Shown: positions 43,197-52,977 of the stretch, one piece after another
Numbering within the stretch: the first letter of the stretch is position 1
Layout of the letters: each line of letters starts with the position of its first letter
NCBI RefSeq assembly: GCF_002368415.1
Contig: NZ_AP018290.1
Span: forward strand, 4,415,614-4,479,613
Direction: 5' to 3'
DNA length: 64,000 bases
DNA from: Calothrix sp. NIES-4105
Lineage (GTDB): Bacteria; Cyanobacteriota; Cyanobacteriia; Cyanobacteriales; Nostocaceae
Made by a program: the position numbers and the translations under genes
The notes under the pieces: model-generated
The model's input: the letters and a program-made list of their open reading frames with translations, nothing else
The model's database searches: none
Told to the model about the DNA's origin: nothing

Positions 43197-46100
43197 TTAA
43201 TTTAAAGGGTTATACTCCGAAAGTAAATTGTCTAAAAGCTTACGTTCGCTGGGTGTTAAATCAGATATAGAGGCACCAAATTGCTGTAGCTTTTCGTAAA
43301 TTAAATCATGTTCAAATGTTTCTATAGTTTCTTGGATTTCTCCATATAGTTCCTGAAAAGTAAACTCAGTAGCTAATTCAGAGGCAATTTGTTCTCTGTC
43401 TTTACCTAGTAACTGATTATTAAATTTATAATTGCCTTGAGATTGAGATACTAATTTAAGGGCAATACCTAGAAGTAGGGTTTGATAAGCTTGCTTTAAT
43501 TCTCTACTTGAACCAATTTCTTCAGGTATTAAATCGGGTATATAATTGTCTAGTTCGTCTTGCTGTATTTGTTCGCTTTGCGCGCGCTCGTAGCAGTCTC
43601 GATAAAACTCTATTTGACTGAGAAAATAAGCTGGGAAACCTAGGGAACGGGTCAAAACGCACAATTTTTGCTCATCTTCAGCTATTAAAGCACTCAAAGT
43701 TCGGTATGAACGACTGCAAAGTCCTAAAATTTGTTCTTTGTCTTTAGCACCAACCCAAAGTGTAGTCTCGCGTTGGGAAGTTGGGTTTAAGTTAGCATCG
43801 ATGTCTTGAAGTCGCAGTAATAAGTTAGCGCTATCATGAAGCTGGTTTAAACGTAATGAAGCAGTATTTGGCGCCATTAAATCTGATGATAGCAAAACTT
43901 CTCCAATTGATAGCTTGCTTAATTGCTCGAACTGTTTCTGAGTAAACGATGTCAGTTGGTTTTGAAATGTTGCAGGCATTTTCCATGACTGAGAACGACT
44001 AACGCATTCTTGAATGAATGTTTTAGTTGGTGATAACTCAAGAAAATTTTGGTAATATTTCTCAATGTCTTTATCTGTTACAACTGCAAGTCTGGTTTCG
44101 GAAAATTTTGTTGTAGCTCCACACTGTTTAACCAAATTATTATGTATTTCCGAAAATAAATCAAGAGTTTGACGTAAAGAATCAGCTTTTTGTTTAGCTG
44201 TTTTTATTAAATAATTCAACGTTTCAACACGAAGATTTTGGACGTAGAAGTCATATTCTAATTTTAATTGGTCATTATAATTGCGACGTAATTCAACGGC
44301 GGTTGCTTTCAAACTGCTTTCTAGTCGTTTAATTTGTTTCTGAGTCTTCTGAATTCGGTCACGGATATTAGTGCTATACTGGAGCCAAACAATACCTAAG
44401 TATGTTAAAATTGCTACTGCTGTCCAAAGCAGGCAGTTAATTAAGTTTTCGCCAATTTTTTGTAGTAATCCCCACAGTATAGATTGGTTGAAAATTCCGA
44501 TAATAATTAGCAAGCCTAATAAAATAAGGACGAAAAATATAGGATAAATAACTAAATGTTGGTTGCGAAAACGGCTTTCTTCAGTCAACAGTTCGGTCAG
44601 TTTATCTGTAGTTGTTTCGAGTTGATTTTCAGTGATAGTGAGATGCTTTTGAGTGGCAATAATTGCTGCTTCAGCTTCTTCACGAGCTTGCTTGCGTGCC
44701 TGGGCACGAATTTGGTTGGCAGATTCAATTTCTGCATTTGCGGCTTTTTGATACTCATTGGTGGCTGTTCTTAGCTGTTCTAAGATTGTTTGTAGTTGCT
44801 GTAGTTCCTGGTGATTTCCTTCGGCTATATTATCTTGTAATTGTTGCTGTCGCAATTTCAAAGACAGAACTTCATTCAACAGCTTTTTAGTGGCTTCGTT
44901 ATCGATTACTACCTGTAATTTTGTATCAAAAAATGCTTCTGCTGCACGCAGTTCTGTAACTAAATTATGAGATTGGTCACGCGCTTCATCGGTTTGCAGT
45001 TCTAAATATAAATAAGTCAATCGATTTAATAACATAACCGCTTCATGCAAACCGCTCTCGTTAGCATCAGCATAGCGATTAATGGTATTGTCTAAGAAAT
45101 TTGTTAATGTTGCCTGCACTTGTTTGCAAGAATTTTCCAGCGCGCGCTTATATGAAAGTAGCTCTTTGTTCTCAAATTGCCGATATGCATGTTGCATTTC
45201 CATTCCATACTCGTTAGCCATACCAGTGCGGATGTCAAGACGTGGGCTAAAGTCTTGCCAAACAGGTTTGCCGTTATCTCGTTCTAATTCTAAAAAAGCA
45301 TTGCTAAATTCTTCGCTAAGTACAAATTCTTTTGCGTCTAATAACCATTTACGCTTATTCTCTGGTGTAAATTCTGGTTTCGGCAAAAACTGCTCAACCA
45401 TAATATCGGCGCCTAAACTAGCACTTAAGCGGTTAATAACTGTTTCTCCTGGAAAAAACAGTTCTCCATAGCCAAAAGCACTGTAAGCAGGCATTTTTCC
45501 TCGGACTTTTTGGGCGCCTATCAATAAACCGCTTGTTTCAGCTTCTACAGTCAGAAAACCCGCAAAAGCATCAGCATAGCTACATAAATTATCTTTGAGT
45601 GCCCCAATTCGTTCATCAATGAGCCAGCAGTTATCAAAAGGTGGTGCTTTTTGACTACCTGCAACTACGACTCCACTAGTCATTTTGTAATCTAACTCTT
45701 TGAGCAGTCCATATGTCGCACTATAATCAACAGTTGTAACGTTGGTAAATAAACCAGGCAATAATAATAAAGCTTCTAAGCTGTGAGGTACGTCTGTGAA
45801 ATATTTACTGTACAACCAGCGAATCAAACGTACTAGCTCGAAAACTACTGCCCTCGCTTTATGATTACTAGCTGACAGCATCAGGTATATTCTATGTGCG
45901 TTGCTAATTTCCATTCCTTGGCGTTTAGCAGCAATAGCTGACTGAGATTGAGTTGCTGATTTGAGTACTTCGATGAGTTCGGTTTGAAGTTTACCAGCAG
46001 CTTGCGTGAACTGAGTACGGATTTGGGAGATAGAATTATTAGGAGTTTGAGTTAGTTCAAAACTCATGTCGGCATATGTTTCTAATTCTGAACTAAAGTT

Positions 46101-46244
46101 AAAAGCTTGTCCATCCCAAGTTAGGGTGTAAGTTTGGATTAGACTGCTTTGGGCAGCGGTTGATTTTTGTAGTTGCCGCTTTATCGCTTCACAAAAAGCG
46201 GCACTGTAAGGGTCGAGTGCTAGTAAGATAGTTGGCTTTGGCAT
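43197..46244 (-). CDS. Membrane coiled-coil protein with a degenerate tubulin-like N-terminal domain
   Basis: A 1015-residue protein. Residues 1-285 align with the tubulin-like protein of the next gene: TILLALDPYSAAFCEAIKRQ versus TVVIGLGGTGYEVVLKLKKR; LMLSASNHKARAVVFEL versus IVGSLAGGTGSGTFLDV; LPGLFTN...ATYGLLKEL versus LPRVFAN...NAYGALKEI; KVRGKMPAYSAFGYGEL versus KVRGRKINYCSFGFATL. Both Gly-rich nucleotide loops are lost, so it is probably a non-GTP-binding tubulin homologue. Residues about 450-558 and 625-700 are coiled coil, flanking two TM segments (about 564-586 and 601-622). The last 300 residues are helical and unassigned. Start ATG 46244, 76 bases after the tubulin-like gene; the message is probably one operon with the VWA gene. 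Confidence 0.82.
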   Translation of the reverse strand: MPKPTILLALDPYSAAFCEAIKRQLQKSTAAQSSLIQTYTLTWDGQAFNFSSELETYADMSFELTQTPNNSISQIRTQFTQAAGKLQTELIEVLKSATQSQSAIAAKRQGMEISNAHRIYLMLSASNHKARAVVFELVRLIRWLYSKYFTDVPHSLEALLLLPGLFTNVTTVDYSATYGLLKELDYKMTSGVVVAGSQKAPPFDNCWLIDERIGALKDNLCSYADAFAGFLTVEAETSGLLIGAQKVRGKMPAYSAFGYGELFFPGETVINRLSASLGADIMVEQFLPKPEFTPENKRKWLLDAKEFVLSEEFSNAFLELERDNGKPVWQDFSPRLDIRTGMANEYGMEMQHAYRQFENKELLSYKRALENSCKQVQATLTNFLDNTINRYADANESGLHEAVMLLNRLTYLYLELQTDEARDQSHNLVTELRAAEAFFDTKLQVVIDNEATKKLLNEVLSLKLRQQQLQDNIAEGNHQELQQLQTILEQLRTATNEYQKAANAEIESANQIRAQARKQAREEAEAAIIATQKHLTITENQLETTTDKLTELLTEESRFRNQHLVIYPIFFVLILLGLLIIIGIFNQSILWGLLQKIGENLINCLLWTAVAILTYLGIVWLQYSTNIRDRIQKTQKQIKRLESSLKATAVELRRNYNDQLKLEYDFYVQNLRVETLNYLIKTAKQKADSLRQTLDLFSEIHNNLVKQCGATTKFSETRLAVVTDKDIEKYYQNFLELSPTKTFIQECVSRSQSWKMPATFQNQLTSFTQKQFEQLSKLSIGEVLLSSDLMAPNTASLRLNQLHDSANLLLRLQDIDANLNPTSQRETTLWVGAKDKEQILGLCSRSYRTLSALIAEDEQKLCVLTRSLGFPAYFLSQIEFYRDCYERAQSEQIQQDELDNYIPDLIPEEIGSSRELKQAYQTLLLGIALKLVSQSQGNYKFNNQLLGKDREQIASELATEFTFQELYGEIQETIETFEHDLIYEKLQQFGASISDLTPSERKLLDNLLSEYNPLN

Positions 46245-46320
46245 GGGAATAAATGAACCACAAAGGTCACAAAGGGCACAAAGGTAAGAGGGTTTAAGAG
46301 AGTTTTTGCGTAAGGAGCGG

Positions 46321-49059
46321 TTAGATAATTACATCCAAGTCTTCTAGGTATGCTTCTATTTCTTGGATTTCCATTTCGACTTGTTCTTTAACTTGGGAAT
46401 CAACTTTTCCTCCTTTTAAAACTTGATTGAGGTGGTTGATGTAGTTATTGAGGGTAGATTTTGCTTGTTCTTCGTCTTGGTGAGTAATACGCTCAATTTT
46501 GTCAGAAATTTCTTTGACTAAAGCTAAGTTATTTTTGAAAGCTTTAAATGCTGATTTGCGGTCACTTCCCAAAAGCAATGTTCCATCCTCTGATTTGCGC
46601 GCTTGGTCTGTGTAAACAAAATATTGCCTTCTTTGATTGACAATTAATTTGTACATGTCAGGCGCCAGTGCTATTGCAAACCAGCGTAATGCTCCCCCGT
46701 CATCTTCCGGTGGTATTAAATTGGGAAAATTTCCCCAGTTACGGTGCAGGTGTTTGAAGACTTTATTCGGGTCTAGATAAGCTACTTCCATATCCTTGAC
46801 TCCGTTAAAGGCAAATAAGGGAACACCTACTTCAACTCGAAACAAAGTGACTTTATTCGGTTCACCCGTCGGCACAAAAGATGGGTTGTCTCTTCCTTTG
46901 GGTAAACGATTAGAAAGCGGTGGACTGCTAAATATAGTATTGTTTGTCCCAACTCCGTAGTAATAAAATTCTGTGATTATATGCTGCTGTTGAGTGGGAA
47001 TTTCTGTTTCTTCATACTGCCATAGAGGAACTGCTAGTTTACCAAGTTGTTCTAAATCTTGTGCCGCATCTTCTGGGTTACTATCTGCTAGTACTTCCTC
47101 AACAGTCATGCTTGTTAGTGGTTGGTAAGCTTCATTCAAAAATGCCAAAATTTCTGCTTTGACTTCTTCTGCTTTTTTCTCCGACCAATTAGTTAAACTT
47201 TGAGACTGTTCTCGATACCAACGAACGAAATCTTCACCGCTGATTTTAGGACGTTTCGATTGCAAATTCACACGCGCGATTGTGTGAATAAACGGATTGT
47301 CGCTTGTTGTTTGACGATTTACTTCGTGGTAACTCTGTTCTATATCTCGGTAAACTTTATCTAGGTTGCTATGAATACGTTGGCACTTGTCCTTAATTTC
47401 CTCTACTTTAGCTCGTAAGGCGCCGTAAAGTTCTGCTGCTTTGTCACACCGCTTCCAGTGTAAGTAAATCTTCCACTTTTGGTCAACACGGTCTTTGTAT
47501 CTCTGACAAGCAGCTTGGATGTTATTCTTATTTGAGAAAAAACCTTCAGCAGCTTCTTTTATCTTGTCTTCTTGCTGCTCTAACTTCAAAGCATTGAAAC
47601 TGGTTTGTGCTTCTTGTGACTTACGCTGTACACTCTGCTGCAATTCATCGAGTTTGGGGTAAAGCTCGGTCAAAAATTTCAAAGTATAAACTAGACCGTT
47701 CGGACGGTTGAAAGCACGTTCCCACCAAGCTTCTATAGCACTAGTGGCAGTTTGCTCCAAGCGATAAAAATTTGTTACAAGTTCTTTCGCTGTGCGTTGC
47801 TCGATTTGGTCTGACTGCCGCTTATAAAGTTCTTTAATCGTGGGTAATGCTGTACGGTCATAACGCATTTCGCCAATTCTGAAATCTGGTTTTATCTGTC
47901 CTCCACGCTCGCTTTCTATCAACGCATTTAGTACATTACTAGCTTCTGCTAAGTTAGAGTCTTGTAGAAAACGCGCGATTTCACTTTCTAAATCAATGGG
48001 GAGTGTAGGCGCCATCAACTCACTCAGTAGCAAGCTTTGAGCATCCTCTAATTTCATCCGCTCATACTGTTGTACTGGCAGAGTCAACGTAGCAAAGCCA
48101 AAGCTACAGTAATTAATCTTGCGTCCTCGAACTTTCTCACCAGTTGCTAAATAAGCGCGTATATTATCGGCGACGTTCGCAGCATCTAAACCAATTTGAG
48201 AACCAATTTGGATATATAACCCATCAGCGACTAAATTCTGCAAATCATCGGGACGACTAACTACAGTTCCCTTTTTGTTAACACCGTCAATTAAGAACAC
48301 TGCATCAAATGGAGGGCGGTCTGCTTTTACCTTTGCAATACCATAATCAATTTCAATGGCGTTTAATGGTGACAAACCCCAAAAGTGTTCGATTTCTTTG
48401 AGGGCGCCATAAGCATTTGACTTGACCATATGAGTTTGTGGCAGATTCGCAAACACTCTAGGTAAAACGAATACTCCTGTAACGTTGGAAAAACTATTTA
48501 AATATTGTCGTGCTAAGAATGCCACATCTAAAAACGTGCCACTACCAGTTCCACCAGCTAAACTGCCAACAATAAATATTTCTACTCCATCGCGGTTAGA
48601 GACTTGAAAGTTATCTGAAAATGCTTGTCTGCTACTGCGAATGCCTCGTACAGCGTTAATTGCTTGACCGATAAGGCTACTAATATCATTGACTTTCGCA
48701 AATAATGCCAAGCGCCCCCGCGCGCGTATTTGTCCGGCGCCGTTAATAATGCCATATGCAGGAATTTCTCTAGGCCACCATTCATCAATGTGGTCGTTAC
48801 GTCCTCCTAATAAAGAAACAGGGTTCGCTACGGATATGGCATAAAGTTCATTTGGTTCTAAGACAACCTTATTGCCATCTGGCGATTTTTCCCGTTCTTG
48901 AATATTCTCGGTAGTATCAATAGAAAGAAAACGAATAATTTCTGGTACAGACCCATATACATCTATAAAGCGCTTTTTGAGCTTGAGTACAACTTCATAA
49001 CCTGTACCACCCAACCCGATAACAACAGTAGGACGAAAAACAACCGTAGGACGTGACAT
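46321..49059 (-). CDS. Tubulin/FtsZ-superfamily (Tubulin_2-like) GTPase
   Basis: A 912-residue protein. The N-terminal Rossmann-like start TVVIGLGGTGYEVV (about 11-24) gives the first nucleotide loop. GSLAGGTGSGTFLD (about 165-178) is the tubulin signature GGTGSG, and LIGQ..., IGLDAANVAD (about 290-299) could be the catalytic T7-like loop. Residues about 420-680 are long helices, probably coiled coil; the C-terminal part is unassigned. There is no TM segment, so it should be cytoplasmic. It lies between the VWA membrane protein (34-base gap) and the degenerate tubulin-like membrane protein (76 bases). Tubulin-like plus VWA operons have been linked to membrane remodelling by comparative genomics; the function here is untested. 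Confidence 0.88.
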   Translation of the reverse strand: MSRPTVVFRPTVVIGLGGTGYEVVLKLKKRFIDVYGSVPEIIRFLSIDTTENIQEREKSPDGNKVVLEPNELYAISVANPVSLLGGRNDHIDEWWPREIPAYGIINGAGQIRARGRLALFAKVNDISSLIGQAINAVRGIRSSRQAFSDNFQVSNRDGVEIFIVGSLAGGTGSGTFLDVAFLARQYLNSFSNVTGVFVLPRVFANLPQTHMVKSNAYGALKEIEHFWGLSPLNAIEIDYGIAKVKADRPPFDAVFLIDGVNKKGTVVSRPDDLQNLVADGLYIQIGSQIGLDAANVADNIRAYLATGEKVRGRKINYCSFGFATLTLPVQQYERMKLEDAQSLLLSELMAPTLPIDLESEIARFLQDSNLAEASNVLNALIESERGGQIKPDFRIGEMRYDRTALPTIKELYKRQSDQIEQRTAKELVTNFYRLEQTATSAIEAWWERAFNRPNGLVYTLKFLTELYPKLDELQQSVQRKSQEAQTSFNALKLEQQEDKIKEAAEGFFSNKNNIQAACQRYKDRVDQKWKIYLHWKRCDKAAELYGALRAKVEEIKDKCQRIHSNLDKVYRDIEQSYHEVNRQTTSDNPFIHTIARVNLQSKRPKISGEDFVRWYREQSQSLTNWSEKKAEEVKAEILAFLNEAYQPLTSMTVEEVLADSNPEDAAQDLEQLGKLAVPLWQYEETEIPTQQQHIITEFYYYGVGTNNTIFSSPPLSNRLPKGRDNPSFVPTGEPNKVTLFRVEVGVPLFAFNGVKDMEVAYLDPNKVFKHLHRNWGNFPNLIPPEDDGGALRWFAIALAPDMYKLIVNQRRQYFVYTDQARKSEDGTLLLGSDRKSAFKAFKNNLALVKEISDKIERITHQDEEQAKSTLNNYINHLNQVLKGGKVDSQVKEQVEMEIQEIEAYLEDLDVII

Positions 49060-49093
49060 TCAATTTCCTCTCACATTATTAATAGTTGAATAA

Positions 49094-50917
49094 TTAATAA
49101 ACATCTTCCCCACTGGCTAGTTCAAAGGGGCGCTGATGTTCAATCCAGTTAAATTGCAGCTTCACTTTACCGATTTCAATAACATCGTCATCGTAAAGTT
49201 GATATGTAGTTACTTCCTTAGTATTGACACAAATTACACCTTTCAAACACCGTAATACTATATTTTTTCTGCCAGCTTCCCAGACTACGACTAACTCAGC
49301 ATCAGAATTAGTTGCAGCAACTTCTGGTATTAAATCACTCAGTAGTACTTGAGTTTTGCGGAGGCGAGTCAAACTAATCTCTTCGTCTTCTGAAGATTTT
49401 GGCAATGGTTCCAATACGAAGATAGCTCCTTCCAAGTATTTGCGATTACGGATATCTTGGAGTAATTCAAAGGGAGTTTTGCGTTGAATTAAACAAGTTA
49501 CTGTTAAAGCAATTAGCAACACCAGCAGTACAAATAGGAACCACAGAACTATTTTTCGCCATAGTGGCATAAAAATATGTATCTGAGCTTTTGTACTAGT
49601 GGAACTTGCAATTGGGTTATCAGGGGTCAATACTAATGTGAAGTTACGGGCGCCAAGAAAGCTGCTATCATTAACTTCCAACTGCACAGGAATTTTTGTT
49701 TCTCCTGCTTGCAATAATACTGATGTTCGTGAAGAAGGCACAGAAACGTCTTTAGTGCCATCTATATGTAATTTTGCGGTTCCAGATATATTGCTTTTGA
49801 CTACTAATGTTTGAGTCTCAGTCATTTTACCTGTTTCCGTTGAGCCAAAATCTATAGAAGCAGGTTGGATTTGCAGTTCTGATTTAATAGTTACAGCTAG
49901 GTCTACTTTAGAAGGCGCCACAGAAGAGTTTGCAGGATTCAAAACTAAACGTAAGTTACTGGCGCCTCCTTGTATATTTGCTGGAATTTGCAAACGCAAG
50001 GGAATAGGTGTCGGTTGATTAGCAGCTAATTCAATTGAACTATTGGGTGATATCAAACGAATACCACTTTGATTAGGTTCGAGTTGCAAGCTGACCTTGA
50101 CGTTTACATTACTGATGGCAGTAATATTAAGCGGTTCGGTAGTTGTTCCAGCTAATACTGGTTGTAAATTAGCAGTGGGTAAATTGATATCTAGTTTAGG
50201 TTGAACTAGCACAGGTCGGATATTTTGAGCTAGTTGGTTTAGCTGCACTCCTCCAGGGTCGCGCAATACCCGTCCTTTACCACACAACGCTGGGTTATTA
50301 GCAAAGTCATTAAGCTGCTTTTCGTGTTCTTTTAACCCTAGAGATACAAAAAATATGTAGGGTTTACATTGTTGCTCACGTAAAAATTGGGCATTGCTAG
50401 GAATCGGAACAGGATTTGGAATACCCTGTACTTGCTCTTGTCCATCAGTTAAGAACACTATACTGACACTACGACCGAGAGCATGGGAGCGCGCGTTTAA
50501 CATCGCAGAATGTTGCAGCGCTGTTTGTACCGCTTTACCTGTATGTGTACGCATACCATTTGCTTGAAGCGTGCGGATTATTTGCTTAAGCTTGCCTCGG
50601 TCTTCATTGCTCGTAATTTGAGCATCCGTAGTTTGTAAGGTTACATCTCTATCAAAAGTATAGATAGTAACCGTATCGCCTAATTGAGCGGTGTTAACAA
50701 ATTCAATAACAGAACTTTTAACTTGGTCAAAAATGTTTTTTGTACCACTGACACCACGCATTGAAGCAGAAGTATCTACCACCACAATCCAGTCAATTCC
50801 ACCTTTGGGAGTCGTTTGAGCAACGGCTTGGCATAAGTAAGAAATTGACATTCCGAAAGCAATAATGCCCGGTATTGACCCCAGTTTAACCCAATGTTTT
50901 AAGTATTTTACACCCAT
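49094..50917 (-). CDS. VWA-domain membrane protein with FHA-like cytoplasmic tail
   Basis: A 607-residue protein. A hydrophobic start (GIIAFGMSISYLCQAVAQ, about 18-34) is a signal peptide or anchor. The VWA domain about 40-230 has the MIDAS motif DTSASM (Asp about 48) and later Thr/Asp positions (FLTDGQEQ). A beta-rich region about 235-450 contains three repeated beta-sandwich-like units. A TM helix about 457-477 (IVLWFLFVLLVLLIALTV) follows, then a C-terminal cytoplasmic domain with ...VVVWEAGRKNIVLRCLKGV and DDDVIEIGKVKLQF, which resembles an FHA phosphothreonine-binding fold. It is the first gene of the operon, after an XRE regulator 126 bases upstream. It would sense or bridge the outside to the tubulin proteins inside (inference). 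Confidence 0.85.
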   Translation of the reverse strand: MGVKYLKHWVKLGSIPGIIAFGMSISYLCQAVAQTTPKGGIDWIVVVDTSASMRGVSGTKNIFDQVKSSVIEFVNTAQLGDTVTIYTFDRDVTLQTTDAQITSNEDRGKLKQIIRTLQANGMRTHTGKAVQTALQHSAMLNARSHALGRSVSIVFLTDGQEQVQGIPNPVPIPSNAQFLREQQCKPYIFFVSLGLKEHEKQLNDFANNPALCGKGRVLRDPGGVQLNQLAQNIRPVLVQPKLDINLPTANLQPVLAGTTTEPLNITAISNVNVKVSLQLEPNQSGIRLISPNSSIELAANQPTPIPLRLQIPANIQGGASNLRLVLNPANSSVAPSKVDLAVTIKSELQIQPASIDFGSTETGKMTETQTLVVKSNISGTAKLHIDGTKDVSVPSSRTSVLLQAGETKIPVQLEVNDSSFLGARNFTLVLTPDNPIASSTSTKAQIHIFMPLWRKIVLWFLFVLLVLLIALTVTCLIQRKTPFELLQDIRNRKYLEGAIFVLEPLPKSSEDEEISLTRLRKTQVLLSDLIPEVAATNSDAELVVVWEAGRKNIVLRCLKGVICVNTKEVTTYQLYDDDVIEIGKVKLQFNWIEHQRPFELASGEDVY

Positions 50918-51043
50918 AAATGTTGTAGGGCATTTTAAAGCTACTATGCCGACAGCAGAAACTAATATCGAAAATTAATTAACTCGATATCTCTACATTC
51001 AATATGCAGCTTAAAAATGTTTTATTATGCTGAATTGATAAAC

Positions 51044-51298
51044 TTAATCTGAATTATGGTGATAATCAGCCAATAACTTTTGACCTTTATCACCAAGCTT
51101 TGCAACTAAAGCCTCAATTTGCTGTAAAGCCAGTTTGGAAGGTTTAGTATGCCCATTTTCCCAACGATTGACAGTTGGAAAGGTAACACCAAGAACAAGC
51201 GCGAACTCTTCTTGTGTTAACCCCATAGAGAGCCTAATTTCGTAAATAAATTTACCGATTGCAGGCTGGGTAACTGATATTTTCTTTTGAATTGACAT
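51044..51298 (-). CDS. XRE family helix-turn-helix regulator
   Basis: An 84-residue Cro/C1-type protein: IGKFIYEIRLSMGLTQEEFA with LVLGVTFPTVNRWENGHTKP is a complete helix-turn-helix domain, followed by a short helix (LALQQIEALVAKLGDKG). It lacks a separate effector domain. The gene is 126 bases upstream of and co-directional with the VWA gene, so it may control that operon, though it could be autonomous. No toxin-like partner gene is adjacent. Start ATG 51298. Confidence 0.88.
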   Translation of the reverse strand: MSIQKKISVTQPAIGKFIYEIRLSMGLTQEEFALVLGVTFPTVNRWENGHTKPSKLALQQIEALVAKLGDKGQKLLADYHHNSD

Positions 51299-51481
51299 TC
51301 AACTTAATATCACATGAAATAAATTGTTTTTAACAAGTGATTTATTAAGTTATATAATAACTGCTATATTTCGGAATGTCACGTTTTTAAATAAAAGAGT
51401 AATTTTACTGATACACCAAAATTTAATGTATTTACTTATTGAGTAAATACACACAAAATATTTAAAAATAATGGTTATTAT

Positions 51482-52395
51482 TTATTCTCTATCTGTAAAA
51501 CACCAATTTTGTTCTTGAATAATTTGTTGGATGTCAGCTTCGAGAGCTTGAAAAGCAGGCAAAGTCCTTAATGGAGAAAAATCATCAATAAGTTCTGATA
51601 CTCTATGAACTCGCTCATGTAAATCATCGCGCAAAGAAGAGCGATATTGCTTAAAGACCGATTGAGTTTCTTGTTCTAGTAAATCATTCGGCGCCAAGTG
51701 GTACATTAACGGTGGGTTATCGACGATACGTCATTGATGATTAACTATTTCAGTAAATTTAGGCAATGCGTAGGCTGAAGTGCGCGTAAATGCTTTTTGT
51801 ACATATTTCTCAACTCGTTGTTTATGCTTCGGATGTTGAGCAAATTCCCGTAGAATGTCAGCATCAATGCGCGAATACCACACTTCTAAGGCGCCCATAG
51901 TAGCATAATAATTCGTATGTTCTCTGTACGAACGCACTGCCGCCCGTGCTGCTTCAGAACAGTGGGTTGCAGAAATATTAATATGACGACCTGCTACTAC
52001 ACAACTTGTTGCCAAACGTTTAATATCCCACTCCCAGGCGCCGGGTAAAGTTTCATCAAAGTCGTTTAAATCAAAAACGCTCATTGCGTTCGGGTGTTGC
52101 GTATCCACCAAAGTTAAGTAAGTGACAATCGCCACATGTTTGTATATTAATACCAGTGGTAGGAGTTGTCGCACGCATCTGTTGCCATGACTACTGCGGC
52201 GCCTCGAAGGAAAGTGAAAGGAGACTTAAGCATCCGTGCATACCGAATAGGTATCAAATTTTCTAATCTTCCTTCATCAGACTTTTCTAATAAAGTAATT
52301 GGGTCTGGACGATTTTGTGCTGCCATCCAACTTGCATGAGATGAGCGAGGAACCCAGGTACGTAACGCTTACGAACACCGCGCGTTTATCTATGG
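51482..52395 (-). pseudogene. DUF2252 protein pseudogene
   Basis: Several frames carry consecutive DUF2252 pieces. About 52270-52390 reads VPRSSHASW...NRPDPITLLE and PIRYARMLKSPFTFLRGAA. About 52080-52190 reads TTPTTGINIQTCGDCHLLNF. About 51731-52100 reads VFDLNDFDETLPGAWEWD, IKRLATSCVVAGRH, AARAAVRSY and ALPKFTEIV. After an in-frame TGA (HQ-stop-RIVDNPP) comes NDLLEQETQSVFKQYRSSL. At least one TAA near the start, two frame changes and the TGA break it, and the rest of the family's C-terminal half is missing. The last ~45 codons (to 51482) do not look like DUF2252. Confidence 0.88.
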
Positions 52396-52977
52396 GTGAT
52401 TGGAATGAGGACATTTGTACGCTTGTAAAATGATAATAGCTATCTTATTACTTCAATCCTTTACAAATATTTTACGGTTTTTGGTACAAACACGTTTATA
52501 CATGGGGTTTTATATTTTAAAAAGTCGAGAATCTAAAGAATCTTCATATAAGATTCAGAGAAAGTACGAATAGCTATTGCTTGCCTCTATAGTTAACATA
52601 GTGAGCAACAAAGTTTAAAAAATGGTATCAAAAAATGGCATCTATCAAGTTACTAAGAATTGCTTTAGCTTTACTAATTATTAATATTTATTCATTTTTT
52701 TCAACTACTTCCGCAGCGTCAGTTGGCAAAGAGCTACCGCACGGGTTATCGAAGATGAGCTAATGTATCTTTCGACCGTGATTACATTTTGGCTTTAAAA
52801 GCTTATCAAGAACGGGCGCCGATTTATTGTACGGGTGATTTAATTAAAGAAAACGGCGCTTTCATTTTAAAAAATCCTCGAAACTTTATTTTAGGTCAAC
52901 TATAAATACTTCTCTATTCAGCCTTGCCAAGCATACATTCCTGTATTAGGCGCCGTCATGTCAGGAGATATGCGCGT
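52396..52977. other. Decay zone with a short secreted-type frame and a fragment
   Basis: Apart from the small frame at 52635-52763, bases about 52780-52903 carry an open stretch (DYILALKAYQERAPIYCTGD, then IKENGAFILKN) with no start, ending in TAA. It looks like the 3' remnant of a gene I cannot name. The remainder is A+T rich. Confidence 0.45.
52635..52763 (+). CDS. Possible small exported peptide (42 residues) or pseudogene start
   Basis: ATG 52635 opens a 42-codon frame with a convincing signal peptide: MASIKLLRIALALLIINIYS, then a TTSAASVG cleavage region, then a short tail to TAA at 52761-52763. An open fragment (about 52780-52903) follows in another frame, so this may be the N-terminus of a frameshifted exported protein. 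No strong ribosome binding site. Confidence 0.35.
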   Translation: MASIKLLRIALALLIINIYSFFSTTSAASVGKELPHGLSKMS

